From Symsagittifera roscoffensis (lineage: Eukaryota; Xenacoelomorpha; Acoela; Convolutidae): a stretch of DNA of 64,000 nt. Shown here one piece after another: positions 1 to 12,725 of the stretch (the stretch's first letter is position 1; every line of letters begins with the position of its first letter). Made by a program: the position numbers and the translations under genes. The notes below the pieces were generated by a model, which saw only the letters and a program-made list of their open reading frames with translations, was not told where the DNA came from and ran no database searches. The DNA lies in assembly GCF_963678635.1 (NCBI RefSeq), contig NC_087065.1, positions 73,665,345 to 73,729,344 of the forward strand. Direction: 5' to 3'.

Positions 1-239
1 AAATTTGCTAGGTCGCAGAATCGAATCCGACACGTAGCCGAGTTTTTGCTGTTTCGAGGCATATTTTTACTCTTTCTTATTTCGCTTTATAGAGCTGCTG
101 TTCTCGCAAGTGTTTGCAAAGCGCAACTTCGCCTCTGTGTTTAATTTGAATTTCGAAAGATGAGATTTTTTAAAAATAAAAAACAAGTTCTTTTTTTCTA
201 TGTTTTCTGACGTTTATGACTCTGTTGGCTCTGTTTTAG

Positions 240-714
240 GATCCACTTCATCCGGGAGCAAATTCAGGAGTTGGAAAATACCAGCATCAATCTGGGTGGG
301 GGCACCTCGATCGAAAGTGGAATGTCAACAAGTAGCGGCGGGGGAGCAAGTTCAGCATCCTCTAGTTCCGTCTCATTCTCCGCGCCTTCCTCCAGCACAA
401 CGAGTAGCTCTGCAGCGAGCACCGCCACCATTCCGTCGGCTAACCAATTCGCCTCAAAAACAGGATCTTCCTCGGGAGCTCCTCCGCATTCGGCCTCAAA
501 AACAAACCTGGTCAACAGTAGTTCAACCAACCTTAGCACATCTTCACATCTGAAGCAGTTTCTTTCGAACAGTGGAGTTACCCTGATTGTCAGACCGTCC
601 TCTTCCTCCTCCGCATCGTCCACGGGGGGCTCATCAGCAACACTTTCTTCTTTTGTCCGCCCTCCTTCCCACCTAGCTGCCTCCTCCTCAAATCTCACGG
701 CGCCGCACACGTGA
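240..714 (+). CDS. Terminal coding exon of an unidentified gene, Ser-rich C-terminus
   Basis: A splice acceptor (ctctgttttag, ending at 239) opens a reading frame that runs without interruption to a TGA at 712-714, about 157 codons. It starts with a charged, helix-like stretch (IHFIREQIQELE) and then becomes a low-complexity Ser/Thr/Ala/Gly tail with long Ser runs. The exon is clearly richer in G+C than the AT-rich DNA around it, as expected for coding sequence. A polyadenylation signal lies about 210 bases past the stop. The opposite-strand ORF here (824-264) is a shadow of this composition. I do not recognise the family: the helical start could be the end of a coiled coil, and the tail looks disordered. 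The upstream exons lie outside the window. Confidence 0.6.
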
Positions 715-921
715 CAACAAAGTGTTTCACGTGACAGCACCTGTTGCCCATGCATTATAAGTGTCAATAATTTGAATTGGGTTCTTTCAAAAACTTGCTC
801 TGTTTTTACGCTGTTCATAAACAATTTTAAAACTGAACTCGATTTAACCTGTCTCCGAAACGGAGTTTCAAATTTTCAAACTGATGATGTTAGTTAATAT
901 TAATTTCAACCTGGTCTGATG

Positions 922-927
922 AATAAA
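922..927 (+). promoter_or_regulatory. Polyadenylation signal AATAAA
   Basis: AATAAA about 210 bases downstream of the TGA of the Ser-rich terminal exon. The position fits the 3' end of that transcript. In AT-rich DNA such hexamers are common, so support comes from position only. Confidence 0.4.
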
Positions 928-3900
928 ATGAATTATTAATTGGTCGGTTGATTTCTTCAATTTACTGATTTTATCCTTTCCGTATTGCTTTTGAATGTTA
1001 ACTGTTCTTCTATTTGGCCCACGACATGAATTCGATCTGTTTGCTTGTAGCAGATTCGATCTGTATACCTCAACCTTAAATTGAAATGGAGCCGTTATAG
1101 ACGATTTATGTTAACATAAAATGCCCTAGTTGATGACATAGTTTGTGATTGCATAATCTTTTCCTCAATTTTATTGGTTTTGTTTCATAGCTTGTATAGA
1201 AATGTTTAATTCAGCGATTTTCAACCTCATTTTAAAGCCCTAGTTAATTCAAGTAGCCTACAAAAGGAATTATGGCTAAATTAATTGCGTGCTATAAAAA
1301 TATGAATAACTTCAAAAAACATTTGTAGAAAACCAAAATTAGTATAAAGGTTTTACTTAAAACAATTTTAACGAATAAAAAGAATGTGGCGAAACTATTT
1401 CAATAATAAGACTGCGCGCTGACTAAATTTTTTGTGCAAAATTTTTTAAACTAATGATGTGAGATTGTGACAGATCAGTAAGTTTCTGTATAGCTAAATG
1501 AACTAATTATTTCACCACTTTATAAGTTTAGAATTAAGGTGTTTTGAGTTTTTGAAAACTTATTTAGGTAGTGTTTTCAGCGAAAAGTTTTTTCAGGGTC
1601 ATTTCCATGTCAAGACAGTTTGACCTGAAGATCACTTTTAATTTGCTTTAAAAAACTTATGTAGCTCGTGTTGATTATTTTCGTGAACGATTTAAAAATT
1701 TCACCTATTGATCCATATTTTTTCAAATTGGGTAAATTTTATCAAAAAAATTGTCAATAATAAGTTTTTCCTTAAAATTGTTTCATATATTTCTTTTTTC
1801 TAGTCGATGAACGTTTAGACTCTTATAGGTCGCTATGATTTTTTTCCAGGGAATTGAGTGTATATGCGTTTTTGAGTGCGACACGTTAAGTAAATTGCGA
1901 ATTTGGAAATGTCGCAAAAAAGCGTAAATTCTTTCTAGTTGCGAAAAGTTATTTAAAGTTTTACATTTCCAGCGGTATAAAAAGTTAATCCATTGATCCA
2001 GTTTTCTCAAATTTAATTATTTTTTATCAAAAATGTTCTGTCTTTAATTGTTCTTGAAATTTCAAGAACTAACTTTAATGCCATATATTTGTTTTTTTTT
2101 GAATTTTGAAAGTTGAAGGTTTTTCCAAGTCAGTTTTTTGTTTCTTTGTGTTCATTGACTCTTTTTCAAGTGTCTGTTGGCTATGTTTCGAATTTCGAAA
2201 GCTGTTTTATTTCAATCTGTCAGGTTTTTCCGGTTTCCTTGCATTCATTGACGTTTCCTTGCGTTCATTGGCAAGCAAACGCTTGTGTGATAATACGCGT
2301 TGATATTTTTCAAGTTCCTTAATTAGCTCCTTATCAGCAGCCATCAGAATTTCATCATCGGCAATTTAAAAGCGAGTGTTCCATATGTTTTTTTTTTGTT
2401 GGCTGACGTTTGCGGTAATTTAATTGCCATGGTGAAAGCATAGCACACCAACTCTGGTTGTCGGCGATTTCTTTTTGTTTGGACCATTGAAAATGAGAAG
2501 GAACTTTGTATTTGGGTGTGTTTGTTACTTTTTTGTTTTATACGCAAAATCAGGTTCCACAAAAAAATCACCGGTGGATTGAGTGATATATCATACCAAA
2601 ATCCTTTCAGTCGCGACTTGAACGACATAAAAAACTTCTCCGAAAATTTTCCCAGTGTTGAGAAAAACTGAATGTGAAATTTTTATTTTTTGATTTTTTG
2701 TCTAATTTCGTGCGAGTAAAGCAAGCGATCAGGCTTTTTATAGAAGGATAGTCGCAGATTAGTAATGAACTAGTCGAATTTTTATTCAAACCCTTAAAAT
2801 TCTAACCAAGTAATTTTTTTGCGCCATTCCTAAAAAAAATGTTTTTTTTTTTATACATGTGTATTTTTTTTGAAGAAAACAGATTTTCAATATGCCTTTT
2901 TTACTGCGAATTTCATTGTTGAATTTCATTTAAAAAGTTGAATTTAATTGAAAAAAATTTCTTTTCAGTTTTTTTTTATCATAGATGGAAACTTTTGTGG
3001 TACTTGCAAAGCAACCCGCTCCTTGTAGCCCTTGCAAATAGCAAGCGTTATCAAATCGGAATACAGACTTTTCCGAGTTAATGACGAGTTTAAAAAATCA
3101 GTTGAATCAATTGCTGCAATGCTGCTGACAGGCTCAATGTCATGAAATTTCAAATAAAACAAACTACCTTATCTAGGCAGTAAATAGTTGGGCGTTAGTT
3201 ATTTTTTTTTCGAATAGATTTTTTGAAAAATGATTGATTTTTTTAGAGTCGTGGTTTTCGGCCTAGTGTCCGTCGGCTCATTCCGTTTTTTTTCAATGGT
3301 ATTCATTTTATCTGATACTAAATTTAATCGTAAAGCATGGATTTTATTTTGACTCCAATTTATTTTTAATACGATTGAAATTTTGTAATTTGTCATTTTA
3401 CCAAGTCTGATTTTGAATAATTTTGTTTTTTATAATGTTTTTTTTTTCAATTAAACGGTCTTGGCTTACCTTGTATCGTCTTAATCAGTTTCTATGTCGT
3501 AGTTTGGAATTCCAAAATTTTCATGTTTGACAAAATCAGGTATTATCAAAATGTTTGGGACTGGGTTTTTTTTTGAGAAGCTCTAGATTTTTTTTCGCGT
3601 TTAACAAAATTTTTAGTTTGGTAGAAAACTACTCTTTCGATTTTCAAAAAAGGTATAACTAAAAAAAATCCTGCTCCCTTTTAACGTTTTTTTGTTTGAG
3701 CTTGCAAAGTTCAGCTTTTTGTTGAAAAGTCCGTTTGACGTTTTTTTTTGTTTGAATTTGCAAAGTGCAGCTTTTTGTTGAAAAGTCCTTTAGGTTTTTT
3801 TGACAGTTTGAAAAGTTCTGCTGCACTTGTGTGGGTAGATATTTTCCTATTTTGCCAAACTATGCTCTCCAGTGAATAATCAAGCCACACTGTTAAGTTC

Positions 3901-5976
3901 GAATTGTATTTAAAAAAATAGTTCAGTAATTGGTTTCTCTCCAATTGCGTAATTTTAAAATTTAAATTAGCATTTTTTTAAGTTCGAAAGAAATTGATGA
4001 TGATGTAACTTGATCCATAATACTATATCTTCATAATCCTTGAAAAGTCATGCAAGTGTATTTTCAGCATTTTAAAATTTAAAGATTTCCAATTTCCGCC
4101 TCGTCAGTTTTGCTTCGCTCAAGTTCCTGAGGGTTACCTCAAATGAGTTGACATTGTCAATCTATTTCATTAGTGAAACTAGTTATTTGCTTTTTTAACG
4201 TTTACTGAGCTGGCTTTTTACTCCTATTTCAAAACGAAAATTGTTCGAAAATAATTGCCAATGTTTTTCCTCCTTTTTTACAACAAGAAGAGTTCTCGAG
4301 TCTTTTTTTATTTGCCTAACTGCCTCTTCTTGCTACTTCTGACTAATTCTATTTTAGGCAAAAATCATCAAAATTTGCCCTGATGGCTCAGTAGAAATTT
4401 TTAAGTTGTTCTTAGTTTTGGCTTAGGTTTTGACTCATTAGTGATCAAAAGTTTTCATTGGTTTGGTTGCTTTACGTTTGTTGATTATGCTGTTCTTTGT
4501 GTGCGCAAATTATTAAACTAAAAAATTTTTTAAACAAGGAACAAAGTGTTCAATGCCATAGTTTACTATTTCATATTTATAAGGAACAAAATTTTTTTTT
4601 GATATAATACGAATCAATGTTTTTTCCATCACAAATTGAAAATTAAAAACTGATTTGGTGAAAATGTTGAAACATTTCAAGCGTCGGAAATTTAACAGCA
4701 TCTGTAGCTGCATTATTGGTCGCTAGTGTTTTTGTTCAACGCAACCATTGCCCAGATGAAACGTAAAACTCATTGAAGTAATTTTATTTTAACGAGTTAT
4801 TGAACTTAGTTTTTTAAATAATTTTTGATGATTTTTTATTTTTCAAGAAATTTGATTGTTCGCAGTTTGACTCGATTTTTTTAAAAAATTTTTAGTTCAT
4901 TTCTTTTGTTAAAAGAAAGGCAAACTCACTATCGCAAACATAGATTTTTTTGTGCGTGTGCGGTTGTTTTGAGGGGGAGAGAACTCAAACATTTTAAATA
5001 AGTTTTAATGTATTTTGTAGGCTCAAACTGTTGCTGCTCAGGTACTTCCTACTTTCTTACGGCTTGGTAAGTTTTCTTCCGATGCTAGTGTCACATTTTT
5101 TTACTGGCATGTTTTATTTTCAACATTGTTTTTTTTTTGCTTCAACACTGTATTTTTTGAAAATTTCGAATTGTGTTAATTTTTTTTGTTTTGTTTTAAT
5201 ATTTTTTCCCGATTTTATCGGTGATCAAAATTGTTTTCTAGCGTCTTCTAAAACCTAAAATTCAATTAAAACAACTCGAAAGTTCGTGCGTAGTTGATCT
5301 ATTAGTAATGTATGTGGTCTATAAAAATCTTTTTTTTTTAATCCTGGTCGGTATTTGCTGCGTCGTACCTGCAAGATTGCTTTTGCTATTTTTTTTGCCC
5401 TATCCTTATTTCGCTCAATTTTTGTCTGTTCAATTTCAGCTTTTTTCCAAATCCTCGTTAAAATCAAGTTCAAATGCATTATGTTATTTTTTTGTATAAA
5501 GATAAAGATCGAGTTATGCAATTCGTTTTTCTCAATGTTTTTTAAGCTTCTTGTTTTTTGACTGAAGCTCGGTAAGATTCATTTACAGTGCGAATATTGG
5601 ACGATACGAATTAGAGGTTGAAGTGAGTTTTCATCTAGATAGTGTAGTTTGTCAGTTTTTTGATTAAAGAAGTCCTAATTGACTTTCATGAACTCATGAT
5701 TTGTGTCAACTTTTTTTTTCATTCCAGGCTTGAAAGTGAATTAAACTATTATTGATCTTTTTGCGGTAGAAATTTCAAAACTTCTAATTAAAAGTTTTTG
5801 TTTAGTGCAAGTGATGTGATTTAGTCTAACTTGATTTTTTTTTAGAAATTGAGTGTTAAGTTTCATTTTCGTTTGTTTGGTGAATCGTTTCGACTTGTAT
5901 TTTTTGAGTTTTTTCTCATCAGATACTCTTCTGCAAAAATAGAACAAAAGTATAAGTAGATATCTTAGTTTATTCT
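928..5976. other. AT-rich stretch without recognisable genes
   Basis: About 5 kb of AT-rich DNA with many T runs on the plus strand. Short ORFs here have no recognisable motif, and their hydrophobic or Lys/Asn-rich composition is what random AT-rich DNA gives. Apart from a small 55-bp tandem duplication near 3.7 kb, I see no repeat with a copy elsewhere in the window. Confidence 0.6.
3683..3793. repeat. Two-unit tandem repeat, ~55-bp period
   Basis: Two adjacent copies of a ~55-base unit begin at 3683 and 3738. Each runs from 'acgttttttt' through 'tgcaaag' to 'ctttttgttgaaaagtcc'. They differ by a few substitutions and T-run length. A more diverged third piece ('gacagtttgaaaagttctgc') follows. 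Confidence 0.75.
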
Positions 5977-6790
5977 GCAAAATGGCTTACGGGTCAATTT
6001 TGGACTTGTTTGGACTTGGATTTTGGAGTTGTTATCGGAATTTTTGAAAATTTTTGACTGCAATCATGGCCAAATTTGTGGTTTTTAGGCTAAATGTAAT
6101 TATGCTCTTAGATCTCTGAAAATGTTGACAATTTTAAAGCAGTTGGTTTTTTTTCTGGCAAAAATGTCTTTTATGGTTTTTTACGAAACTTTTTTGCTAC
6201 TGCAGCAAGACTTGACAAAAGGCTTTCATTAGGTACAGATGGAACCAGACTATCAAGAGTAGTTTACAAGAAAATTTTACAAACCAAAAATGAAAGATCA
6301 CATTAGATTTTAACTAAAACTTGCCGCACAGAAACTTCTCTCATATGATTATAGTTTTTCCGTAACTTAAAGCAAATTTTGGGCAGCGAAATTTCAGTAA
6401 AAGGTCAAATTATATAGTTATTTATCTGTTTTTCCAGGTTGTCCTGTGCAGTTTTTTATTATCTGTTACAAGCATAAAACTTTCAGTACACTTTGCAATT
6501 GTATACTTTTCCGGCCATGCAAAAAAATAATACTGTTGCTGTTTTATTTTTTCAGCTATAATTTGTTTACCTTGTTTATTGATTCAAAAAACTCCTCTGA
6601 CAAATATGAGTTTTCCCAAATGGAATGAATCTTTTAATTTTGCTTCGAATTTTTCCCAGAAATCTGTTTTCATGAAAACTCATTCATATGCAAGTTGCAG
6701 TAACTTTTACTTAATTCACGTTAAAACAATGACATTATTTTGCATCGCAGGTGGCTCCGCCTGTTTAAAATTTGAGAATTTTTTCTAGCT
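5977..6790 (+). repeat. Segmental repeat block A, copy 1
   Basis: Diverged copy of the sequence at 11075-11830. Shared landmarks in the same order are 'tgcaaaatg..ttacgg.tcaatttt', 'gcagcaagacttgacaaa', 'gtacagatggaaccagact', 'aaacttctctca', 'ttattgattcaaaa' and 'aatatgagttttc.caaatggaatgaatc'. The short ORFs inside are not conserved in frame between copies, so I read this as non-coding repeat DNA. Confidence 0.7.
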
Positions 6791-7239
6791 TTGATTTTAC
6801 CTTGTTTGGGTTTTGTTGATCTTTGTCTGCTGCGTTCGACGGTGTTTTTCAATTTTTTTTTCTTCAAACTTTGCTTGATTTTCTATAAATAATCTTTAAA
6901 TAAATATCTGGTTTATTTTATCAAACATGATTTTTGAAACTTTTTGGTCAATTTGTTTTCCGGAGTCCATCTTTTTTTACTAAACCTGTCCCAATTTTCC
7001 ACAAATTATACCTTCATCTGGATATAGTTTGATATTGAGGCTTTGTTTTGGTCTAGAAGTAGTCGTTGCTACGTTTGAATTCTATTTGTTTTAAAAGGTA
7101 AGCATTGCGTTTTTTCAGGCATTGAAGCTTAGATTATTGGCATATATTGTTTTTGCAACTGGCGTAAAAATTCTATTTCCAGGGATTGATCTAGGATTTT
7201 TGCGAGGGTGCGGTTTTTGTTAGAAGAATATTGTTGTAG

Positions 7240-7910
7240 GATATTTTTTAAAATGACCAAACTGATTTCTCAAATTCTTCACAATCACTATGAGCAAACC
7301 TATTTTTCAAGTACATCATCTGGATTTTTGGCATTGTGACTGGAAAATGTTGATCGGCTGAAAAAAGATGCTTAAAAACCATAGGATTTAAATCTTGTTG
7401 GCAAAATGGCGGCGCTTTTCGATTTCGCACATAATTTTTTGGTTTTCTTTCGAAGTACCCTTGAACAAAAGTTAGATACTTATAATTATTTTCATGATTT
7501 TCTTATTTTCTTAGCTGTTAAACTTTGATAATGGAACTATCGCTCGACGTTTCAGCTTTTTTCAGAAGGGTTCGAAAGACTCATTAGCCTTTACGTTATA
7601 TTTTGAAGTCTCTTAGCGATTAAAAAATTATCAGGGCTAGAAGTCAGACATAAAAAATATAAACTTGTAAAATCAAAAAAGGTTGTTTTAAAAAGTGGTG
7701 ACCATTAATTCCAATGCAGTTCCAAAAATAACTAACGCAACTGATTTGACTTCTATATTCTAGACGGAAATTTTGGGTGTTATAATAACACATTTTAATT
7801 TCAAATTACTATTCTTGCCTCAAAGGTACAGCCTTACAAGAGATAAAACTTTTTTCTAAGTGTTTGTTCAAAAACGGATTTTTTTTAAATCTAACATAAT
7901 TCTGAGTCCA
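7240..7910 (+). repeat. Segmental repeat block B, copy 1
   Basis: Related to 11955-12720 and, in part, to 16080-16350. Shared landmarks include 'tgactggaaa', 'gatcggctgaaaaa', 'atggaact.tcgctc', 'agcttttttcagaaggcttcgaaa', 'agcctttac' and 'gggctagaagtcag.cataaa'. Non-coding as far as can be seen. Confidence 0.6.
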
Positions 7911-8229
7911 TCTTTCGAAGTCTTAGCTACTGTTTTTTGACGGGGGTTATCTACATAAAGGTGGCTAAACGTGCCGAAAGGTCAGTTTGCCAAAAGAATT
8001 TTTTGTTTTCTTCTGCCAAAAACAAAACAATTTAGTCTGCCGAAAAAAAAGAAGTCACAAAATTTAGACCATTTTTATTCAAATGATTAAAGTGTATTAT
8101 TTGTCGGAACTTAGCTACCTAAAAACCTAATGGACTCATTTCTATGTGTAACAATAGCTTTAATTACATGTAAATAAAAAGCAGTGAAAAGCAGTTACTT
8201 TTTTGGCTTTCCGGTAACAATTTAAACTT

Positions 8230-8815
8230 TAGGACTAGTCACTAACAAAATGATGATTATCCGTCATCAACTAAACGGCCGTCCAATAAATTACCAACTC
8301 TGAACAAGATTGAATAAATGTTTTGAAAGGAACGCGGGGAGCAGGCGCCAAAAATGTTCAAAACTTCAATTTACTGCCAACATTTTTTCAAGTATTTGCC
8401 TCTGCCGCAGAAAATGTTGTTAAAGACAAGATCTTTCCAGTGCTTCGAGATAGCTTAATTTTTATTCCATTTAATAAAAAAAGATCAATTCGTTGCCCCA
8501 TAAAATATTTTTCTATTCTGAGGATCTATAAATAACTTGAGGTGGTGGCAATTATGGGAAAAAGCTTCTTTCAAATATTATATATAATAAAACTCTGAAA
8601 AATAGACAAATTAGATCAGGCCATGAATGTTTGATCCTATATCCTGCCTTCGTGGCAGACTGATACTTTGGCACGCTAATCATTCTTTCACATGAAAGCT
8701 TTGAAGTTCCAATTTTAAAAAATAGTTTACCGTCGATCGATCAAGTTATGAGGAATTATGGAGTTTCGATAATTGCTATTTTTGCCAATTAGGGATAGTG
8801 AGCTAAAACAGTGAG
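8230..8815 (+). repeat. Segmental repeat block C, copy 1
   Basis: Related to 14335-15110 and 17255-18010. Shared landmarks are 'aacaaaatg.tgattatccg', 'cggggagcagg', 'ttaaagacaagatctttcc'-like text, 'ggcagactgatactttg', 'cctgaaagctttgaag' and 'actttaccgtcgatcaa'. The 70-aa ORF inside (8323-8535) is not conserved in the other copies. Confidence 0.6.
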
Positions 8816-8823
8816 CTAATAAG

Positions 8824-9733
8824 ACTTGCAAAAGAACCGAATTCAGTTTCAAGGAAGCTACTTATTGCAAATAATGCTTAATCAAATGCGAGGAGAATAA
8901 CAGAGTCTTAGTGTATGGGCTGATTTTTTTCTCCCGGCAAATTTCGACTTTTCAATTAGGCATTTTTGACGGAAAAGTTTGCTATCACTCGAAAAAAAAT
9001 TGTTGTGCTGAGCTGAAATTGAAAATAAATTTTTACTTATGACTATTTTTCTCAAACTTATGGGGGTATACAGATTTTCAATTTGGAACAATAAACGCGC
9101 GATATAATTTGCGCCGTTATTGCGTAAGATGCAAATTAAACTGCTGTACTCATCGTTCCAAGTTTAATTGGGGTCTGCTATCTTGTTTATTTAATATTTT
9201 TATTCAACATAGCGTTCATTCGTTTTTTTTAAAGAGAAAATTATTTCCTAGAGCTCAAAAGGCAGTCAGACATTCAAAATTTTGCCTTGCTACAAGCAGC
9301 CTTGTAATGTTTCTTACTTAACATCGTAAACGAGGAGAATATTTTTTTTAAAAAAAGGAAAAAACTGTTGTTTTTTGTTTTTACATATGTGAAAAAAAGT
9401 GTCTTAGAATCGGGAACTAGACTTTTTTTCCGTAAAAAACTTTACTTACAAATTTGTAAGAAAAATTGAACATACTTTTCTGAACTTCAAAAACTTGCAG
9501 TCCCTTTTACATTTGGTCTGGGGGTAATACAGTTGCTTCGGCATTCTAAGGTCTAGGGTTCAAGTTCTGATCTGGCCTTGTTTTTTTTTCAATATGTAAA
9601 AATTGATTTGTCGGGTTTTCGGTTGACCACTCAAGTTTTGTCGGCTACAGTGCCACATGCCGGATTTTTATTGAGCTGTAAGCTAGTATCATGGTAGTTG
9701 CAAGTGTTGTTCATTGTAGTTTTAAGCGGACAA
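8824..9733 (+). repeat. ~0.9-kb repeat unit F, first tandem copy
   Basis: First of two tandem copies (the second starts at 9740, offset 916 bases) that are nearly identical by eye. It holds three recurring modules found elsewhere in the window: a CGCG-rich core (9083-9125), a ~45-nt hairpin motif (9261-9304) and a tRNA-Pro-like stretch (9513-9577) followed by a T run. A diverged copy sits at 18068-18957. The 69- and 70-aa ORFs inside are not maintained in the diverged copy. Confidence 0.8.
9513..9577 (+). pseudogene. tRNA-Pro-like sequence inside repeat unit F (copy 1)
   Basis: A 65-nt stretch runs colinear with the D arm, anticodon arm and T arm of eukaryotic tRNA-Pro. It starts 'ttggtctggggg', has an anticodon loop with CGG inside 'gcttcggc', then 'aggtctagggttcaagttc', where GGTTCAAGTTC resembles a pol III B box. 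The acceptor stem cannot be formed from the flanks and the T stem has G-U pairs and a mismatch, so it is not a functional tRNA. A tRNA-derived SINE head or an old tRNA pseudogene carried by the repeat fits best. The comparison with tRNA-Pro is from memory. Confidence 0.5.
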
Positions 9734-9739
9734 CTGAAA

Positions 9740-10575
9740 ACTTGCAAAAGAATCGAATTCAGTTTCAAGGAAGCTACTTATTGCAAATAATGCTTAATCA
9801 AATGCGAGGAGAATAACAGAGTCTTAGTGTATGGGCTGATTTTTTTCTCCCGGCAAATTTCGACTTTTCAATTAGGCATTTTTGACGGAAAAGTTTGCTA
9901 TCACTCGAAAAAAAATTGTTGTGCTGAGCTGAAATTCAAAATAAGTTTTTACTTATGACTATTTTTCTCAAACTTATGGGGGTATACAGATTTTCAATTT
10001 GGAACAATAAACGCGCGATATAATTTGCGCCGTTATTGCGTAAGATGCAAATTAAACTGCTGTACTCATCGTTCCAAGTTTAATTGGGGCCTGCTATCTT
10101 GTTTATTTAATATTTTTATTCAACATAGCGTTCATTCGTTTTTTTAAAGAGAAAATTATTTCCTAGAGCTCAAAAGGCAGTCAGACATTCAAAGTTTTGC
10201 CTTGCTACAAGCAGCCTTGTAATGTTTCTTACTTAACATCGTAAACGAGGAGAATATTTTTTTTTTAAAAAAAAAGAAAAAACTGTTGTTTTTTGTTTTT
10301 ACATATGTGAAAAAAAGTGTCTTAGAATCGGGAACTAGGTTTTTTTTCCGTAAAAAACTTTACTTACAATTTTGTAAGGAAAATTGAAAGTACTTTTCTG
10401 AACTTCAAAAACTTGCAGTCCCTTTTACATTTGGTCTAGGGGTAATGCAGTTGCTTCGGCATTCTAAGGTCTAGGGTTCAAGTTCTGATCTGGCCTTGTT
10501 TTTTTTTCAATATGTAAAAATTGATTTGTCGGGCTTTCGGTTGAGTACTCAAGTTTTGTCGGCTTCAGTGCCACA
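9740..10575 (+). repeat. ~0.9-kb repeat unit F, second tandem copy
   Basis: Nearly identical to 8824-9659, with scattered single-base differences and A/T-run length changes. It ends in 'gtgccacatgg', so it lacks the last ~75 bases of the first copy. The close similarity suggests a recent tandem duplication. Confidence 0.85.
10431..10495 (+). pseudogene. tRNA-Pro-like sequence inside repeat unit F (copy 2)
   Basis: Second copy of the tRNA-like stretch, here closer to tRNA-Pro in the D arm ('ttggtctaggggtaatgc'). It has the same CGG in the putative anticodon loop and the same B-box-like GGTTCAAGTTC. No acceptor stem is visible. The diverged unit at 18 kb keeps only the T-arm part ('ctagggttgaagcccc'). 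Confidence 0.5.
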
Positions 10576-11074
10576 TGGACTTGAAAACTTTGAAAGTTTT
10601 TTTTTGGATATTGTTTAGGTTATCAAATTATAAATACATCACCTATAACTTTCTTGAAACAAATAACCTTGTGATCAAAGGATTCACACGTTATTCGAGT
10701 AAGGGACTGAATAATTCCTTTTTTTTTAAAAAACAAGAATCATAAAAATATTGATTGAACAATCAAATGCTATAGTTTTTTTCAAAAAATAATCTTTTTT
10801 ATGTTGACTTTAAAAAAATCAGGTTTTGAAATATAAAAAACAGCTTAATTCATTGCATATTAAAGATAACAAGGTGTTGATAGACATTTTTCTTTAAACT
10901 AGTATTTTCGTTTTAACTTATTTGTTTTCCTCTAAATTTTTAGGTAGTCTAAGGGTGCTACTTGTTGGGCTGCACAGCCCGTATAATTAATCCTGATACG
11001 TAGTATATTCTGAGCGTAATTTTGTCCTGTGTATCGAATTTGCTTCAAATAAAAGTAGTTGTCAGAATTTTAAT

Positions 11075-11830
11075 TTGCAAAATGAATTACGGCTCAATTT
11101 TGGATCTCAATTGTGGTCAAAATTTTTGAAAAATTTTCCCTGCAGTCACGACGCGGCTTCATTTATTGTTTTTTGATTTGTGTAAATATAGGCTCGTAGT
11201 ACTGTGAAAAGAAAGACAAATTTTGAACCGTTTTTTGCTTTTTTCCGCAAAAATTTCTTTTTTGGTCTTTTTTTAAATTTTTTGTTTATGCAGCAAGACT
11301 TGACAAAGGGCTTACAAGTTGTACAGATGGAACCAGACTGTCAAAAGGAACGTACTTAGAAGGAAAGTTTTACAAAAAAAATGAAAAATTACATCAGATT
11401 TAAACTAAAAACTTCTCTCAAATGATCCAGTTTTTCCGTAACCTAAAGCAAGGAAAATACTTTAAACAAGTTTTTGGGCAGCGAATTTTCTGTAAAAGGT
11501 CAAAATATATATTTAGTTATCTGTTTTTTGTTGGAATTGCTTCTCTGTGTTTTTCTTTGCAGTTTTGTATCATTTGTTGCAAGGATAACATTTTGAATGC
11601 ACTTAGCAATTGTAACTTTTTTTGGCCGTGGAAAAAGTATACGGGCTCTGCAGCCTCTTTTTATTTTTTTTCAGCTAAGATTCGTTTATCTTGTTTATTG
11701 ATTCAAAACAACTCCTCTGGTAAATATGAGTTTTCGCAAATGGAATGAATCTTTTAATTATGCTTTGAATTTTTCCCATAACTTGGCTTACATGAAAAAC
11801 CATTCACATAACAATTGCAGTATTTTGACA
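11075..11830 (+). repeat. Segmental repeat block A, copy 2
   Basis: Second copy of the block at 5977-6790, clearly diverged by substitutions and indels but colinear. The 108-aa ORF at 11422-11748 is not preserved in copy 1. Confidence 0.7.
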
Positions 11831-11954
11831 TGTTTCACGCTCCGCCTCTGTTTTATGTTTCAAAACTATGTTTATCTTTAGTTTTACCGTGTTTTTATTT
11901 TTTTGACTTTTTGTTAGAAGAAACTCTGAGATAAAAATTCTTACTTCTCAAGTT

Positions 11955-12720
11955 CTTCTCAAACACTATGAAGAACCTATTTTTCAGGTAATTTCAAGCG
12001 GCAAGCAAAACTTTAAGAAAACGCATTTTCAACATTGAAAAATAATTTGGGAGTTATAAAATGATTTTGACTGGAAATGTCAATCAGCTGAAAAAGGATG
12101 TTTAAATACCCAAAATATTAAAATATTGTTAGCCCATCGGTGGTGCTTTTCACCTCAGCACATGGTTTTTGTTTTTCCTTCAAAGTAATCTTGAAGAAAA
12201 ATAGATACTTAAAATTTTTTTCATGATCTTTTTTTATTTTCTTAATTGTTCAAAAATCATAATGCAACTCTCGTTTGAAATTTGCAAGCTTCTTTCAGAG
12301 TTTTTACGACATTTCTCCTTAGCCTTTACGTGTTATTTTAAGGTTTTCTAGCGCTTGAAAAAATAATCAGGGCTAGAAGTCAAACATAAAGAATCTACGC
12401 TTCTCAAAACAATGAAGGTTTAAAAATGCTGGCCATTTATTTCGATGCAGTTCCAAATTATTTTCATCGATTTTATAAATTTCGTATCTGTTAAAAATCA
12501 TTATGGAACTCTCGCTCAACATTTCTAAGCTTTTTTCAGAAGGCTTCGAAAAGCTCTTTAGCCTTTACTTGTTATTTTGAGGTCTCTTAGTACTTATCAA
12601 GGCTAGAAGTCAGGCATAAAGAATCTAAGTTTGTAAAACCAAAAAAGTTGTTTAGAAAAGAAAACGACTGACCGTTACTTTCAATGCAGTTCCTGAAAAC
12701 TTACTAACGCAGCTGACTTG
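11955..12720 (+). repeat. Segmental repeat block B, copy 2
   Basis: Colinear with 7240-7910. The motif 'atggaactctcgctcaacatttctaagc' through 'aggctagaagtcaggcataaagaatctaag' (12505-12640) recurs almost unchanged at 16140-16270, which marks the start of the third module. Confidence 0.65.
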
Positions 12721-12725
12721 ACGCA

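Noticed and set aside
264..824. 186-aa minus-strand ORF opposite the Ser-rich exon
   Set aside because: Glu/Leu-rich mirror of a Ser-rich coding strand; the plus-strand frame has a splice acceptor and polyA signal.
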